From: Bacteroidota bacterium
GTDB taxonomy: Bacteria > Bacteroidota > Ignavibacteria > Kapaibacteriales > UBA2268
Assembly (NCBI GenBank): GCA_027371665.1
Contig: DAHXMP010000164.1
Coordinates: 1-12,119, forward strand
DNA length: 12,119 bases
Direction: 5' to 3'
Made by a program: the position numbers and the translations under genes. Each line of letters begins with the position of its first letter. Positions within the stretch are counted from its first letter, which is position 1. The notes beneath the pieces are model-generated. The model saw only the letters and a list, made by a program, of their open reading frames with translations. It was not told where the DNA came from and ran no database searches. Below are positions 1 through 6,791 of the stretch, piece after piece.

Positions 1-73
1 CTTTTAATGATATGAACCCTGGTATAAAAAATAATAAAAAAACATAAATCTTATCAATATTCCATATATCCAT
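1..73 (-). CDS. N-terminus of a probable membrane protein, DUF6338-like (partial)
   Basis: An ATG at 71-73 on the minus strand opens a frame that runs off the left edge after 24 codons. The visible peptide begins MDIWNIDK and continues into a hydrophobic stretch (IYVFLLFFIPGFISLK), which looks like a first transmembrane helix. The pattern of a short polar start, a Leu/Phe-rich helix and PGFISLK resembles the beginning of DUF6338 family proteins as I remember them. That family assignment rests on about 20 residues and is an inference. A GGGAG ribosome binding site lies 8-12 bases upstream of the ATG, and a near-ideal sigma70-type promoter lies just before it, so the start is well supported even though the product is not. 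Confidence 0.55.
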   Translation of the reverse strand, partial: MDIWNIDKIYVFLLFFIPGFISLK

Positions 74-87
74 ATTTGAACTCCCAA

Positions 88-115
88 ATTATAAGAAATA
101 TTTTTGTGTTGTCAA
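88..115 (-). promoter_or_regulatory. Consensus sigma70-type promoter for the left-edge gene
   Basis: On the minus strand, TTGACA (110-115) and TATAAT (88-93) are separated by exactly 16 bases. Both hexamers match the sigma70 consensus perfectly. The -10 box lies only 14 bases before the ATG at 73, so the predicted leader is a few bases long and transcription would start within or right after the GGGAG motif. The spacer contains AAAAATATTTCT, which recurs in the promoter-like element before the LpxH-like gene. Bacteroidota primary sigma factors usually recognise a TAnnTTTG-type -7 box, so a classical promoter here is notable. AT-rich DNA can produce such matches by chance. Confidence 0.5.
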
Positions 116-204
116 TTTAATATTGTTAGATGAATATAAACTTTTCGAATAAAAAAAAATACAATTGTAAAACCGAATTTCTGTTCATAAAATAAATTTT
201 AGAT

Positions 205-1020
205 TTATATACTGAACAACCTTTCCTGCTTCGATTCACCGTTAAGGTAGTGATAGATTCCGGTCGTATCCACAATGCCTCCATAATTATTGATTGTTTC
301 ATTGACCTGTGATAAAGATTCATCGAGCTTATATACAATGTCATCTGTGGTATATCTGAGAATGTTCCAACCTTTGCTTTCCAATACATTATCTCTTTGT
401 TTTTCTTTCTTTATATCTTCCGGTTTTGTGTGATAAGTATCTCCGTCGCATTCAACGGCAAGGTTACGGTTTTTGCAAAACATTGCAAAATCCAGATAGA
501 ATCTCCTATTCTTTCCCCTTCCGTATATGACTTCATATTGACGTTCTGCATTTATGCCCTCTTTTTTGAATGCATCCCACATTTTTTCTTCTATAGGACT
601 TTCTATAAATAATTCATTGATTTCTTTTGCTTCCTTTAATAATTGGAAGGATGTTTGAATGAAAATTATTCTTCTGTGCCTTGTGCTTCGTACAGGATTT
701 TTAAGTTTTCTCAATTTTTCAAACTCGAGTTTATAATAAATTTTCCTGCTTTTCTCAGTGATTCTTTCATTATCAAATAGTTCATCTCTGTGTACTATTT
801 TGATTTTTTTAACCCGAGTAAACCACCTAACAATAAATGCTTCCGAGCCAAACTTTTTTGTTTGATAAAAAGCCAAATATTTAATTTTCTTTTCTGCTAC
901 AATCTTAGGAGCTGAATTGACTGGTATTCTGTACCAGTTAAGCTCACTGGCAATTCTGTAATCATTTATATCTCTCAATAGAGCAACCAGTGTATCAATA
1001 TTCTGATTTCTGTAAGACAT
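205..1020 (-). CDS. DUF559/Vsr-like nuclease-fold protein
   Basis: This encodes 271 residues from an ATG at 1020; an in-frame TTG at 1050 would add 10. The first ~130 residues are basic and charged and match no domain I recognise. The C-terminal ~135 residues carry the DUF559/very-short-patch-repair arrangement of the PD-(D/E)xK nuclease fold: SPIEE (Glu144), FYLDFAM (Asp177), then AVECDGD (Glu190), followed by a helix and GWNILRYTTDD. The acidic residues expected for metal binding are present, so it may be catalytically competent. DUF559 proteins are widespread and their substrates are mostly unknown; the role here is not clear. It sits alone between two minus-strand genes, with 131 bases to the left-edge gene and 85 to the LpxH-like gene. 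No clear Shine-Dalgarno sequence supports either start; ATG was preferred. Confidence is high that it is a gene and moderate for nuclease activity. Confidence 0.8.
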   Translation of the reverse strand: MSYRNQNIDTLVALLRDINDYRIASELNWYRIPVNSAPKIVAEKKIKYLAFYQTKKFGSEAFIVRWFTRVKKIKIVHRDELFDNERITEKSRKIYYKLEFEKLRKLKNPVRSTRHRRIIFIQTSFQLLKEAKEINELFIESPIEEKMWDAFKKEGINAERQYEVIYGRGKNRRFYLDFAMFCKNRNLAVECDGDTYHTKPEDIKKEKQRDNVLESKGWNILRYTTDDIVYKLDESLSQVNETINNYGGIVDTTGIYHYLNGESKQERLFSI

Positions 1021-1066
1021 GGATATCAAAAATTGATTAATAATTGACAAATATATTGTTTTTTAA

Positions 1067-1094
1067 GTAATAAATGAATAAATATTTTTTTCAT
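1067..1094 (-). promoter_or_regulatory. Weak promoter-like element before the DUF559 gene
   Basis: On the minus strand, ATGAAA (1089-1094) and TATTAC (1067-1072) lie 16 bases apart, and the spacer contains AAAATATTT. Each hexamer matches the sigma70 consensus at only four of six positions. It is listed because its spacing and spacer resemble those of the two better elements at 88-115 and 1864-1891. It could be chance in AT-rich DNA. Confidence 0.2.
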
Positions 1095-1105
1095 TTAATT
1101 ACGTA

Positions 1106-1840
1106 TCACTTTCTATTCAAAAATTCCTCTACAAATTCAATCCTGAAAGAACTGCCGTCGTAGATGCCGAATGCGGGCTTTTCAAGCCATGAGCCGAGAT
1201 TATAATACCAGCCTTTACCTATTTGCTTTTCTATAAGCCTGTGGCGGTGTCCCATAATGACATAGTTGAAGCCTTCCTGAATGCGGTCGTAGGCGAATTG
1301 TTCCATACCTTCGGTTTTACCGTAATGTTTTTGCGATGTATAGCCGCGGCTTTTTTTGGAAGATGAAGAAGCAAGGGCAATGCCGCAGTCGGGATGAAGT
1401 TTAAGGTATAGCCATAATGAAAATTTATTCCTAAGAACTTTTTTCAGAAACCTGTAACCTGCGTCGTTGTTTGCTTTGCCGTCACCGTGTGAAATATAGA
1501 ATTTTTTCCCGTTATGTTCCCGAATAATGTCTTGTCTATAAATAGTGATTCCCATTTCCTTTTCAAAGAAGTCTTTATGGCCGAAGTCATGATTGCCCAT
1601 AAGGTATTCGATTTTGATATTTTTATTTCTTAGTGTTTTTAAAGTGGCAAGTGTCCTGTAGAAATATTTTGGGACAACGTATTTATATTCAAACCAATAA
1701 TCGAATAAATCTCCGACTATGTACAGCACTTCGCAATCTGGAGAAACTGCATCCAGGAGTTTCAGAAGTAAATCTTCCCTGGGTGCATCTTTTTCCCTCT
1801 CAAGAATGCCGAGGTGTATATCTGATATAAAATAAATCAT
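1106..1840 (-). CDS. lpxH: UDP-2,3-diacylglucosamine diphosphatase (LpxH-like metallophosphoesterase)
   Basis: This 244-residue calcineurin-like phosphoesterase has the full metal-site series: DIHLG (Asp7, His9), GDLFDYW (Asp44, Asp47), GNHD (Asn83, His84), SHGDG (His118, Asp120) and GHRH (His198, His200). GDLFDYW and the overall length fit the COG2908/LpxH group, which cleaves the pyrophosphate of UDP-2,3-diacylglucosamine to give lipid X in lipid A synthesis at the inner face of the cytoplasmic membrane. Residues 133-165 form the basic, aromatic insertion (FLKKVLRNKFSLWLYLKL and following) where LpxH enzymes carry their lipid-binding cap. It is the first gene leftward from the divergent promoter region. 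Another phosphoesterase substrate cannot be excluded from motifs alone, but the family match is strong. It has no obvious Shine-Dalgarno sequence before the ATG. Confidence 0.87.
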   Translation of the reverse strand: MIYFISDIHLGILEREKDAPREDLLLKLLDAVSPDCEVLYIVGDLFDYWFEYKYVVPKYFYRTLATLKTLRNKNIKIEYLMGNHDFGHKDFFEKEMGITIYRQDIIREHNGKKFYISHGDGKANNDAGYRFLKKVLRNKFSLWLYLKLHPDCGIALASSSSKKSRGYTSQKHYGKTEGMEQFAYDRIQEGFNYVIMGHRHRLIEKQIGKGWYYNLGSWLEKPAFGIYDGSSFRIEFVEEFLNRK

Positions 1841-1863
1841 TAATAAGTATTATTTTTGAAACA

Positions 1864-1891
1864 ATAATACAGAAATATTTTTCTTTGTCAG
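1864..1891 (-). promoter_or_regulatory. Promoter-like element before the LpxH-like gene
   Basis: On the minus strand, CTGACA (1886-1891) and TATTAT (1864-1869) are 16 bases apart, each one mismatch from the sigma70 consensus. The spacer contains AAAAATATTTCT, the same 12-mer seen in the element at 88-115. The predicted start of transcription would leave a leader of roughly 15-20 bases before the ATG at 1840. Confidence 0.4.
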
Positions 1892-1962
1892 TTATTTATA
1901 TTAAATTTAGTTTTATAATTATCTTATTCAAGCTAAATTCAAGGGCTGATAAAGAAAAATAT
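1875..1962. repeat. Imperfect 17-bp inverted repeat in the divergent promoter region
   Basis: CTGACAAAGAAAAATAT on the minus strand (1875-1891) and CTGATAAAGAAAAATAT on the plus strand (1946-1962) differ at one base and face outward, one toward each divergent gene. They are separated by 54 bases. The minus-strand copy overlaps the -35/spacer part of the proposed LpxH promoter. The plus-strand copy could play the same part for the lipoprotein operon, with CTGATA as -35 and TACAAA as a poor -10 at the same 16-base spacing. Between them ATTCAAG occurs twice, at 1926-1932 and 1937-1943, one helical turn apart. Confidence 0.45.
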
Positions 1963-2053
1963 ATTAATACAAATTTAATGTATAAATCCTAATTTTTTGT
2001 TGTGAAAATCAGGATAATCTGAAAAATTTTGATAAACCTTCTGTAGGTGCAGA

Positions 2054-2695
2054 ATGAAGCGTATAATAATTTTTCTTTTTATTTTATTACTATTGTACGG
2101 TTGTATCTCGATTAAATCGGATTATCCCGAAATAAACTTATACCGTTTGAAGCAGGAACCGATACCGGACAATAAGCCCGGCAAGCTCGAGGGCACTCTC
2201 CAGGTAAGGGATTTTTCATCGGCAGAACAGCTATATACAAATAATATCATTGCTATTTGGGATGGTGAGAGGATACAGCATTATTTTTACCATCGCTGGG
2301 TTTCAGCTCCCGCAGAGCTGGTAAAGGATTTCTTAATCCAAAGGCTGAGCGATGAAAATATATTCGAAGGCGGGGTGGTTAAACCGCGTTCATTGATTAT
2401 TCCCGATTATATACTCGAAGGTAACCTTTTGGACATGATTGCCCATAACACGAAAGACAAGGAACCCGACACAAATTATGTTACTGTTTCTTTATGCATA
2501 AATCTAATTAAAAGAGAACCTCTTACTACAACGAAGAATATCCTTCTGAATAAAGTTTATAATATATCGGTCCCAAGACATGATAATGAAGTAAAATCTA
2601 TTCCTCCTGCTTTCAGTACTGCAATGTCGCAGATTGCCGACAATATCATAACGGATATTTATAATACAGTTAATAAGAGCAAATCCAATGAGTAA
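2054..2695 (+). CDS. ABC-transport auxiliary lipoprotein (PqiC/DUF330-like)
   Basis: This encodes 213 residues. A lipoprotein signal peptide is clear: MKR, a hydrophobic core, then the lipobox LYGC with Cys17 as the lipidated residue. The mature part resembles the ABC_trans_aux (PqiC-like) family: YRL near residue 32, a VRDFSSAEQLYTNNIIAI strand, the GERIQHYFYHRWVSAPAELV segment and a following LIQRL helix. These proteins are envelope lipoproteins that work with MCE/MlaD-type or PqiAB-type lipid transporters. The MCE protein, permease and ATPase are not next to it, so it is an orphan component in this window. It is the first gene of the plus-strand run; coaX starts 21 bases after its stop. 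A weak AGG motif (2045-2047) precedes the ATG. Confidence 0.72.
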   Translation: MKRIIIFLFILLLLYGCISIKSDYPEINLYRLKQEPIPDNKPGKLEGTLQVRDFSSAEQLYTNNIIAIWDGERIQHYFYHRWVSAPAELVKDFLIQRLSDENIFEGGVVKPRSLIIPDYILEGNLLDMIAHNTKDKEPDTNYVTVSLCINLIKREPLTTTKNILLNKVYNISVPRHDNEVKSIPPAFSTAMSQIADNIITDIYNTVNKSKSNE

Positions 2696-2704
2696 GTTAA
2701 TGCT

Positions 2705-2719
2705 GAGGGTGAAGCTTTG
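2705..2719 (+). promoter_or_regulatory. Ribosome binding site deciding the coaX TTG start
   Basis: GAGGG at 2705-2709 lies seven bases before TTG at 2717-2719. The lipoprotein gene ends at 2695 in the same reading frame, so coaX cannot start earlier. No in-frame ATG occurs before the first catalytic motif, which makes this TTG the best-supported start. Confidence 0.65.
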
Positions 2720-3592
2720 ATAGAAAAGAGACAGAAACAAAAATATTTTATTGAGCAATTGCTTATTGCCGTTGATATTGGCAACAGCAGGCTCAAAATC
2801 AAAATAAAGAACAAGGCTTATGCGTTCGATTATATAAATGGATGGGAAAAGAGAGCCGTGAAACTAATTGAAAGTTACCCCGAACAAGACAAGTTATTGT
2901 GTTATTCTTCCGTTAATCCTTACCGGCTGCGAATCTTTCGTAAAGCCGTCGAAGGCAAAGTTATCAATTCCTATAATGTCAGGGAACTAACCGTCGAGCA
3001 GCAAATACTCAATTACCGCCAAATTAAAGGCATAGGCATTGACCGCGTTTTGGGAATGATTGGTGCATTGGAAAAGTTCAAGCCTCCTCTAATTACTGTT
3101 GATTGCGGTACCGCTATAACTATTAATGCCGTTGATAAAGATAATAACTGCCTCGGCGGGGCTATTCTTCCCGGTATTGAAACACAGATTAAATCTTTGA
3201 AGGAACATACAGCCGGTATGAAAGATATTGAAATATCGCCATTCCTAAAAAAAGTTAAACCTGCAAAGATTAATGTAGCTGCGGGGAAAGATACGGTTTC
3301 TGCAATAAAGACCGGTGTCATAATTGGAGCAGCAGCTACAATTAAGGAAATAATCACCATGATAATAAAACAGGAATTTAAAAATGACAAAGTTCAGTTA
3401 ATTCTGACTGGTGGAACGGTGGATTTGGTTTATGAAGTTTTAAAAGATTCCGACTTTAATTTTCATATTCAATCTGACCTCGTGCTCGACGGAATAATGT
3501 TACTTTTAAAAGGGTACGTAATTCTTGTGATGAGTCATATATATGAAGAATTAAAAAGAATGGCGGAAGAAAAAAATAAAGATAATTGCTGA
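2717..3592 (+). CDS. coaX: Type III pantothenate kinase
   Basis: This enzyme carries out the first step of coenzyme A synthesis, ATP-dependent phosphorylation of pantothenate in the cytoplasm. The ASKHA-fold motifs are all visible: VDIGNSRLK (Asp20, first phosphate motif), GIDR (107-110, pantothenate site) and VDCGTA (Asp129, second phosphate motif), followed by GGAILPG and the late LTGG motif. At 291 residues it is longer than typical CoaX (about 250-270). About 16 residues precede the first strand, and a basic/acidic tail of about 25 residues follows the usual LVLDGIMLL end. It starts at TTG with a good Shine-Dalgarno sequence. It sits between the lipoprotein gene and the glycosyltransferase gene, with 27 bases to the latter, which suggests co-transcription. 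No type I or II kinase is seen here. Confidence 0.9.
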   Translation: MIEKRQKQKYFIEQLLIAVDIGNSRLKIKIKNKAYAFDYINGWEKRAVKLIESYPEQDKLLCYSSVNPYRLRIFRKAVEGKVINSYNVRELTVEQQILNYRQIKGIGIDRVLGMIGALEKFKPPLITVDCGTAITINAVDKDNNCLGGAILPGIETQIKSLKEHTAGMKDIEISPFLKKVKPAKINVAAGKDTVSAIKTGVIIGAAATIKEIITMIIKQEFKNDKVQLILTGGTVDLVYEVLKDSDFNFHIQSDLVLDGIMLLLKGYVILVMSHIYEELKRMAEEKNKDNC

Positions 3593-3619
3593 TTTTAGTA
3601 TTTAAAAAAAAGTTGAAAA

Positions 3620-4369
3620 ATGTTAAATGGTAAAAAAATAGTTGTCGTTCTTCCCGCATATAATGCCGAAAAAACACTGGCGGCGACTTACAAGGAAATA
3701 CCAATGGACATCGTTGACGAAATTGTATTGGTTGACGATGCGAGCGATGACAGAACGGTTGAAATTGCCCGAAAACTCGGGATAGCCCATATCATAAAGC
3801 ACCAAAGAAATAAAGGCTATGGAGGCAATCAGAAGACATGTTATCATAAAGCACTCGAAGTCGGAGCAGATATTGTAATAATGCTTCATCCCGATTACCA
3901 ATATACACCCAAGCTGATACCTTCCATGGCTTATCTTATTGCTAACGGAGTGTATCCGGCAGTACTCGGTTCGAGAATCCTCGGGAGGGGGGCTTTAAAA
4001 GGAGGTATGCCTCTTTATAAATACATAGCTAACAGATTTCTTACTTTATTTCAGAATTATATAATCGGCGAAAAGCTTTCAGAATATCATAGTGGCTACA
4101 GGGCTTTTTCTTCTGAAGTTCTAAAGAAAATTAATTTCGATGCTAATTCCGACGATTTCGTTTTCGACAATCAGATGTTATCACAGATTTTTATGGCGGG
4201 TTATCCGGTTGCGGAAGTAACTTGCCCAACTAAATATTTCAGTGAAGCTTCATCCATTAATTTCAGCAGAAGCGTTAAATATGGTTTCGGTGTATTAAAA
4301 ACATCTCTAGTGCACCGCTTATACAAATGGAAATTAAACAGAAGTAAGATTTATATATTGAAAAATTAG
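3620..4369 (+). CDS. Family 2 glycosyltransferase, soluble, polyprenyl-phosphate type
   Basis: This encodes 249 residues of a GT-A fold. Visible motifs in order are PAYNAE (12-17), VDDASDD (38-44), NKGYGGNQ (64-71), the putative metal-binding HPDYQYTP (90-97), GSR (117-119), and SEYHSGYRAF (154-163) before DDFVFDNQML. The layout matches DPM1/DPG-synthase-like GT2 enzymes that transfer a sugar from a nucleotide donor, often to a polyprenyl phosphate. The acceptor cannot be read from the sequence. There are no membrane segments, so it would act at the cytoplasmic face. The usual DxD region is HPDYQY, leaving Asp92 as the candidate metal ligand. The Shine-Dalgarno sequence is poor. It lies 27 bases after coaX and 24 before the thioredoxin gene, consistent with one operon. 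Confidence 0.85.
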   Translation: MLNGKKIVVVLPAYNAEKTLAATYKEIPMDIVDEIVLVDDASDDRTVEIARKLGIAHIIKHQRNKGYGGNQKTCYHKALEVGADIVIMLHPDYQYTPKLIPSMAYLIANGVYPAVLGSRILGRGALKGGMPLYKYIANRFLTLFQNYIIGEKLSEYHSGYRAFSSEVLKKINFDANSDDFVFDNQMLSQIFMAGYPVAEVTCPTKYFSEASSINFSRSVKYGFGVLKTSLVHRLYKWKLNRSKIYILKN

Positions 4370-4393
4370 TTTTATTTTCTGGAAAGGCAATTT

Positions 4394-5851
4394 ATGAGAA
4401 AAGCTTTGATTTGTCTATGTCTAATAACAGTTATGGCGGGGTTTGCAAAAGAGAGGCGACCTGTAGAAAAAGATGTTTCCGTAACAGGAAAAATTTCATC
4501 TCCTACGGCACAGGATATTAAAATTGTTTGGCACAATGTTTATGATTATTCCATCAAGGATTGTGCAGATTCGGTTACTTTGAATAATGACGGAACATTT
4601 CGATTTGCATTCAAACTCGCAAAGCCTGATTTGTTTTATATTTTAAACGGAAATGATTATGTATTAAGGGGATTTTATCTTATTCCGAGAGACAGCGTAA
4701 ATGTAGATGTTGATAATTCAACACCGAATAAATTTTCCTATAAATTTTCAGGAAGAGGAAAAAGCGTTTACGGCAACAGGATTCATCAGCTATTTGCGGA
4801 CTCCTTCCCGATGAATGACGAGTTCTGGAATAATGTATATAGGAATGATTATCAACAATTTCTTCAATTTATAAACGATCGCAGGCAAAAACAATTTGAA
4901 TTTTACAGGAAATACCTTCGGAACAAAGATGTACCCAAAATTGTTAAAAACGATATTATGGATGAGATAAACTACATCTGGGGTTATTGCAGAGCGAATT
5001 ACCTGCTTACGAGATATTACAGGACAAACAATAAAGAAATTAAGATAGATTCAACTTATCTTTTATTTCTTAGGGAAATACCATTAAACAACCCAAAATC
5101 ACAGTTCAGGACTTATTTCCATGCTTTCGTATCAACCTATATAGATTTATTAGTGGCTCAGGAAGAAGAAAAAAATAAAGATACAAATAATACGGATGAA
5201 CTCAGAAAAAGTAAAGTGAAATATCGAATTGTGAAATTAATGTTCTCAGGTCTGGCAAGAGACATTGCTATGAGCGATGTAATAGGAAGAATGATTGATT
5301 GGCACCCGACATCCGAAGCAATGAATATTGTTAAAAGCTGGCTCGAGGAGTTTAAAGGAATGGCTTACGACACCGGCTATGTTAATCCTTTACTTGTGAA
5401 ATATAATAAACGGCTCGAATTAATACCCGGTAAAACTGCCCCGAACTTCACACTGGAAGATATTAACGGGAATAAAGTTTCACTTTCCGATTTCAGGGGT
5501 AAAATCGTGTATATAGATTTCTGGGGGACCTGGTGCGGACCCTGCCGTGATGAACTGCCGTATTACAAAGCTTTGCAGGAAAAATTTAAGGGTAACGATA
5601 ATATCGTGTTTATATCAATTGCTCTCGAACACAATAATCATGACAAATGGGTAAAATTTGTCAATGAAAATTCTTTGCCGGGGAAACAATTATACTCAGA
5701 TGGACTTATGAATCCTGTAGCAAAAGAATATATGATAAACGGTGTACCGAAATTTATGATAATAGGAAAAGACGGAAAATTTATTGATGCGAATGCCAAA
5801 AGGCCCAGCGAGCCTGAACTGGAAAATGAACTGAAAAAATATTTGGATTGA
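4394..5851 (+). CDS. Secreted TlpA-like thiol-disulfide oxidoreductase with long N-terminal region
   Basis: This encodes 485 residues. An N-terminal signal peptide (MRKALICLCLITVMAGFA) is followed by a beta-rich region (about 25-125) of the DUF4369 kind often seen in Bacteroidota TlpA proteins. A helical, charged middle region (about 130-340) comes next, then a thioredoxin domain from GKTAPNFTLEDINGN (346-360). The redox site is WGTWCGPC (Cys381, Cys384) and the cis-proline lies in GVPKF (Pro452). It is likely periplasmic and a disulfide reductase, for example in cytochrome maturation or envelope protein repair, but the substrate is not evident. A good GGAAAGG ribosome binding site (4381-4387) supports the ATG. 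The signal peptide contains two cysteines but no convincing lipobox near its end. It sits within the coaX-to-ppk2 gene run. Confidence 0.85.
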   Translation: MRKALICLCLITVMAGFAKERRPVEKDVSVTGKISSPTAQDIKIVWHNVYDYSIKDCADSVTLNNDGTFRFAFKLAKPDLFYILNGNDYVLRGFYLIPRDSVNVDVDNSTPNKFSYKFSGRGKSVYGNRIHQLFADSFPMNDEFWNNVYRNDYQQFLQFINDRRQKQFEFYRKYLRNKDVPKIVKNDIMDEINYIWGYCRANYLLTRYYRTNNKEIKIDSTYLLFLREIPLNNPKSQFRTYFHAFVSTYIDLLVAQEEEKNKDTNNTDELRKSKVKYRIVKLMFSGLARDIAMSDVIGRMIDWHPTSEAMNIVKSWLEEFKGMAYDTGYVNPLLVKYNKRLELIPGKTAPNFTLEDINGNKVSLSDFRGKIVYIDFWGTWCGPCRDELPYYKALQEKFKGNDNIVFISIALEHNNHDKWVKFVNENSLPGKQLYSDGLMNPVAKEYMINGVPKFMIIGKDGKFIDANAKRPSEPELENELKKYLD

Positions 5852-5897
5852 TTAATAATGTAAATTTTAGAATTATTTTTTATTCGGAGGATTTATT

Positions 5898-6743
5898 ATG
5901 GGACATAAAGATAAAAACAAAGAAAAAGACAAAGAGGAAAAAGAATATGAAAAGTATAACGATAAGGGCAGAATCAGCAAAAAATACTATGAATCCGAGC
6001 TGGCTAAACTGCAGGGAGAATTGGTCAAGCTTCAGTATTGGGTTAAAGATAAAGGATTAAAAGTCCTCATTATCTTCGAAGGAAGGGATGCAGCCGGAAA
6101 AGGAGGAACAATCAAAAGAATAACCGAACCGCTTAATCCCCGCGGCTGCCGTGTCGTTGCACTCGAAAAGCCTTCCGACAGAGAGCAAAAGCAGTGGTAT
6201 TTCGAAAGGTATATTAATCATCTGCCTTCGGCAGGTGAAATAGTGATTTTCGACAGAAGCTGGTACAATCGTGCCGGAGTAGAGCATGTAATGGGATTCT
6301 GCTCAGAAGATGAGTACGAAGAATTTCTCCGCTCATGCCCCGAGTTCGAGAGAATGCTCGTTCGTTCCGGAACAATACTTCTGAAATACTGGTTCTCCGT
6401 CAGCGACGATGAACAGGAAAGGCGACTGAAGGACAGAGTCTCAGACCCTTCCAAAAGATGGAAGTTCTCCCCGATGGATTTGGAGTCCTGGGCTAAGTGG
6501 GTGGAATTTTCAAAAGCAAAAGATGCAATGTTCCAATATACAGATATCAAACAAGCTCCCTGGTATGTGGTCGAATCAGATGAAAAGAAAAAAGCAAGGC
6601 TGAACTGCATCGCTCATATCCTGAGCATGATTCATTATGAAGATGTAACTCCCAAGCCGTTCGAGTTGCCTTCGAGAAAGATACACTCGGATTACATCCG
6701 CCCGCCAATCGGCGACCAGAACTTTGTTCCTGAGGTGTACTAA
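5898..6743 (+). CDS. ppk2: Polyphosphate kinase 2 (PPK2)
   Basis: This encodes 281 residues. PPK2 enzymes transfer phosphate between polyphosphate and nucleotides, and many of this length favour making GTP or ATP from the diphosphate. The Walker A site is EGRDAAGKGGT (61-71, Lys68) and the Walker B site is IFDRSWYNR (117-125, Asp119). The lid arginines fall in the RRLKDRVSDPSKRWKFSPMD block (175-194). PWYVVESDEKKKARLN (221-236) is the typical final substrate-side segment. The single-domain length fits class I. The first ~25 residues are a very charged Lys/Glu-rich leader. GGAGG at 5886-5890 supports the ATG. It is the last gene of the plus-strand run, 46 bases after the thioredoxin gene. No ppk1 or exopolyphosphatase gene is adjacent, so the direction of the reaction cannot be inferred from context. 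Confidence 0.92.
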   Translation: MGHKDKNKEKDKEEKEYEKYNDKGRISKKYYESELAKLQGELVKLQYWVKDKGLKVLIIFEGRDAAGKGGTIKRITEPLNPRGCRVVALEKPSDREQKQWYFERYINHLPSAGEIVIFDRSWYNRAGVEHVMGFCSEDEYEEFLRSCPEFERMLVRSGTILLKYWFSVSDDEQERRLKDRVSDPSKRWKFSPMDLESWAKWVEFSKAKDAMFQYTDIKQAPWYVVESDEKKKARLNCIAHILSMIHYEDVTPKPFELPSRKIHSDYIRPPIGDQNFVPEVY

Positions 6744-6791
6744 AGAATAATTTTGAATTTTAAATTATGAATTATGGAAATATTGAATTGA

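Noticed and set aside
1848..1869. TATTATT...AATAATA dyad before the LpxH-like gene as an operator
   Set aside because: It is a seven-pair AT-only dyad expected by chance in this composition, and it overlaps the proposed -10 box, which explains part of it.
3013..3390. 125-codon open frame on the minus strand inside coaX
   Set aside because: It overlaps the catalytic motifs of coaX. Its hydrophobic look comes from reading the complementary strand.
5848..6060. 70-codon plus-strand frame bridging the thioredoxin gene end and ppk2
   Set aside because: It overlaps the ppk2 start in another frame, is Lys-rich and low-complexity, and has no Shine-Dalgarno sequence, whereas ppk2 has GGAGG.
6218..6610. 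130-codon open frame on the minus strand inside ppk2
   Set aside because: It lies fully inside a well-supported PPK2 gene with intact Walker motifs. The translation is Ser-rich and has no recognisable domain, so it is an antisense shadow.
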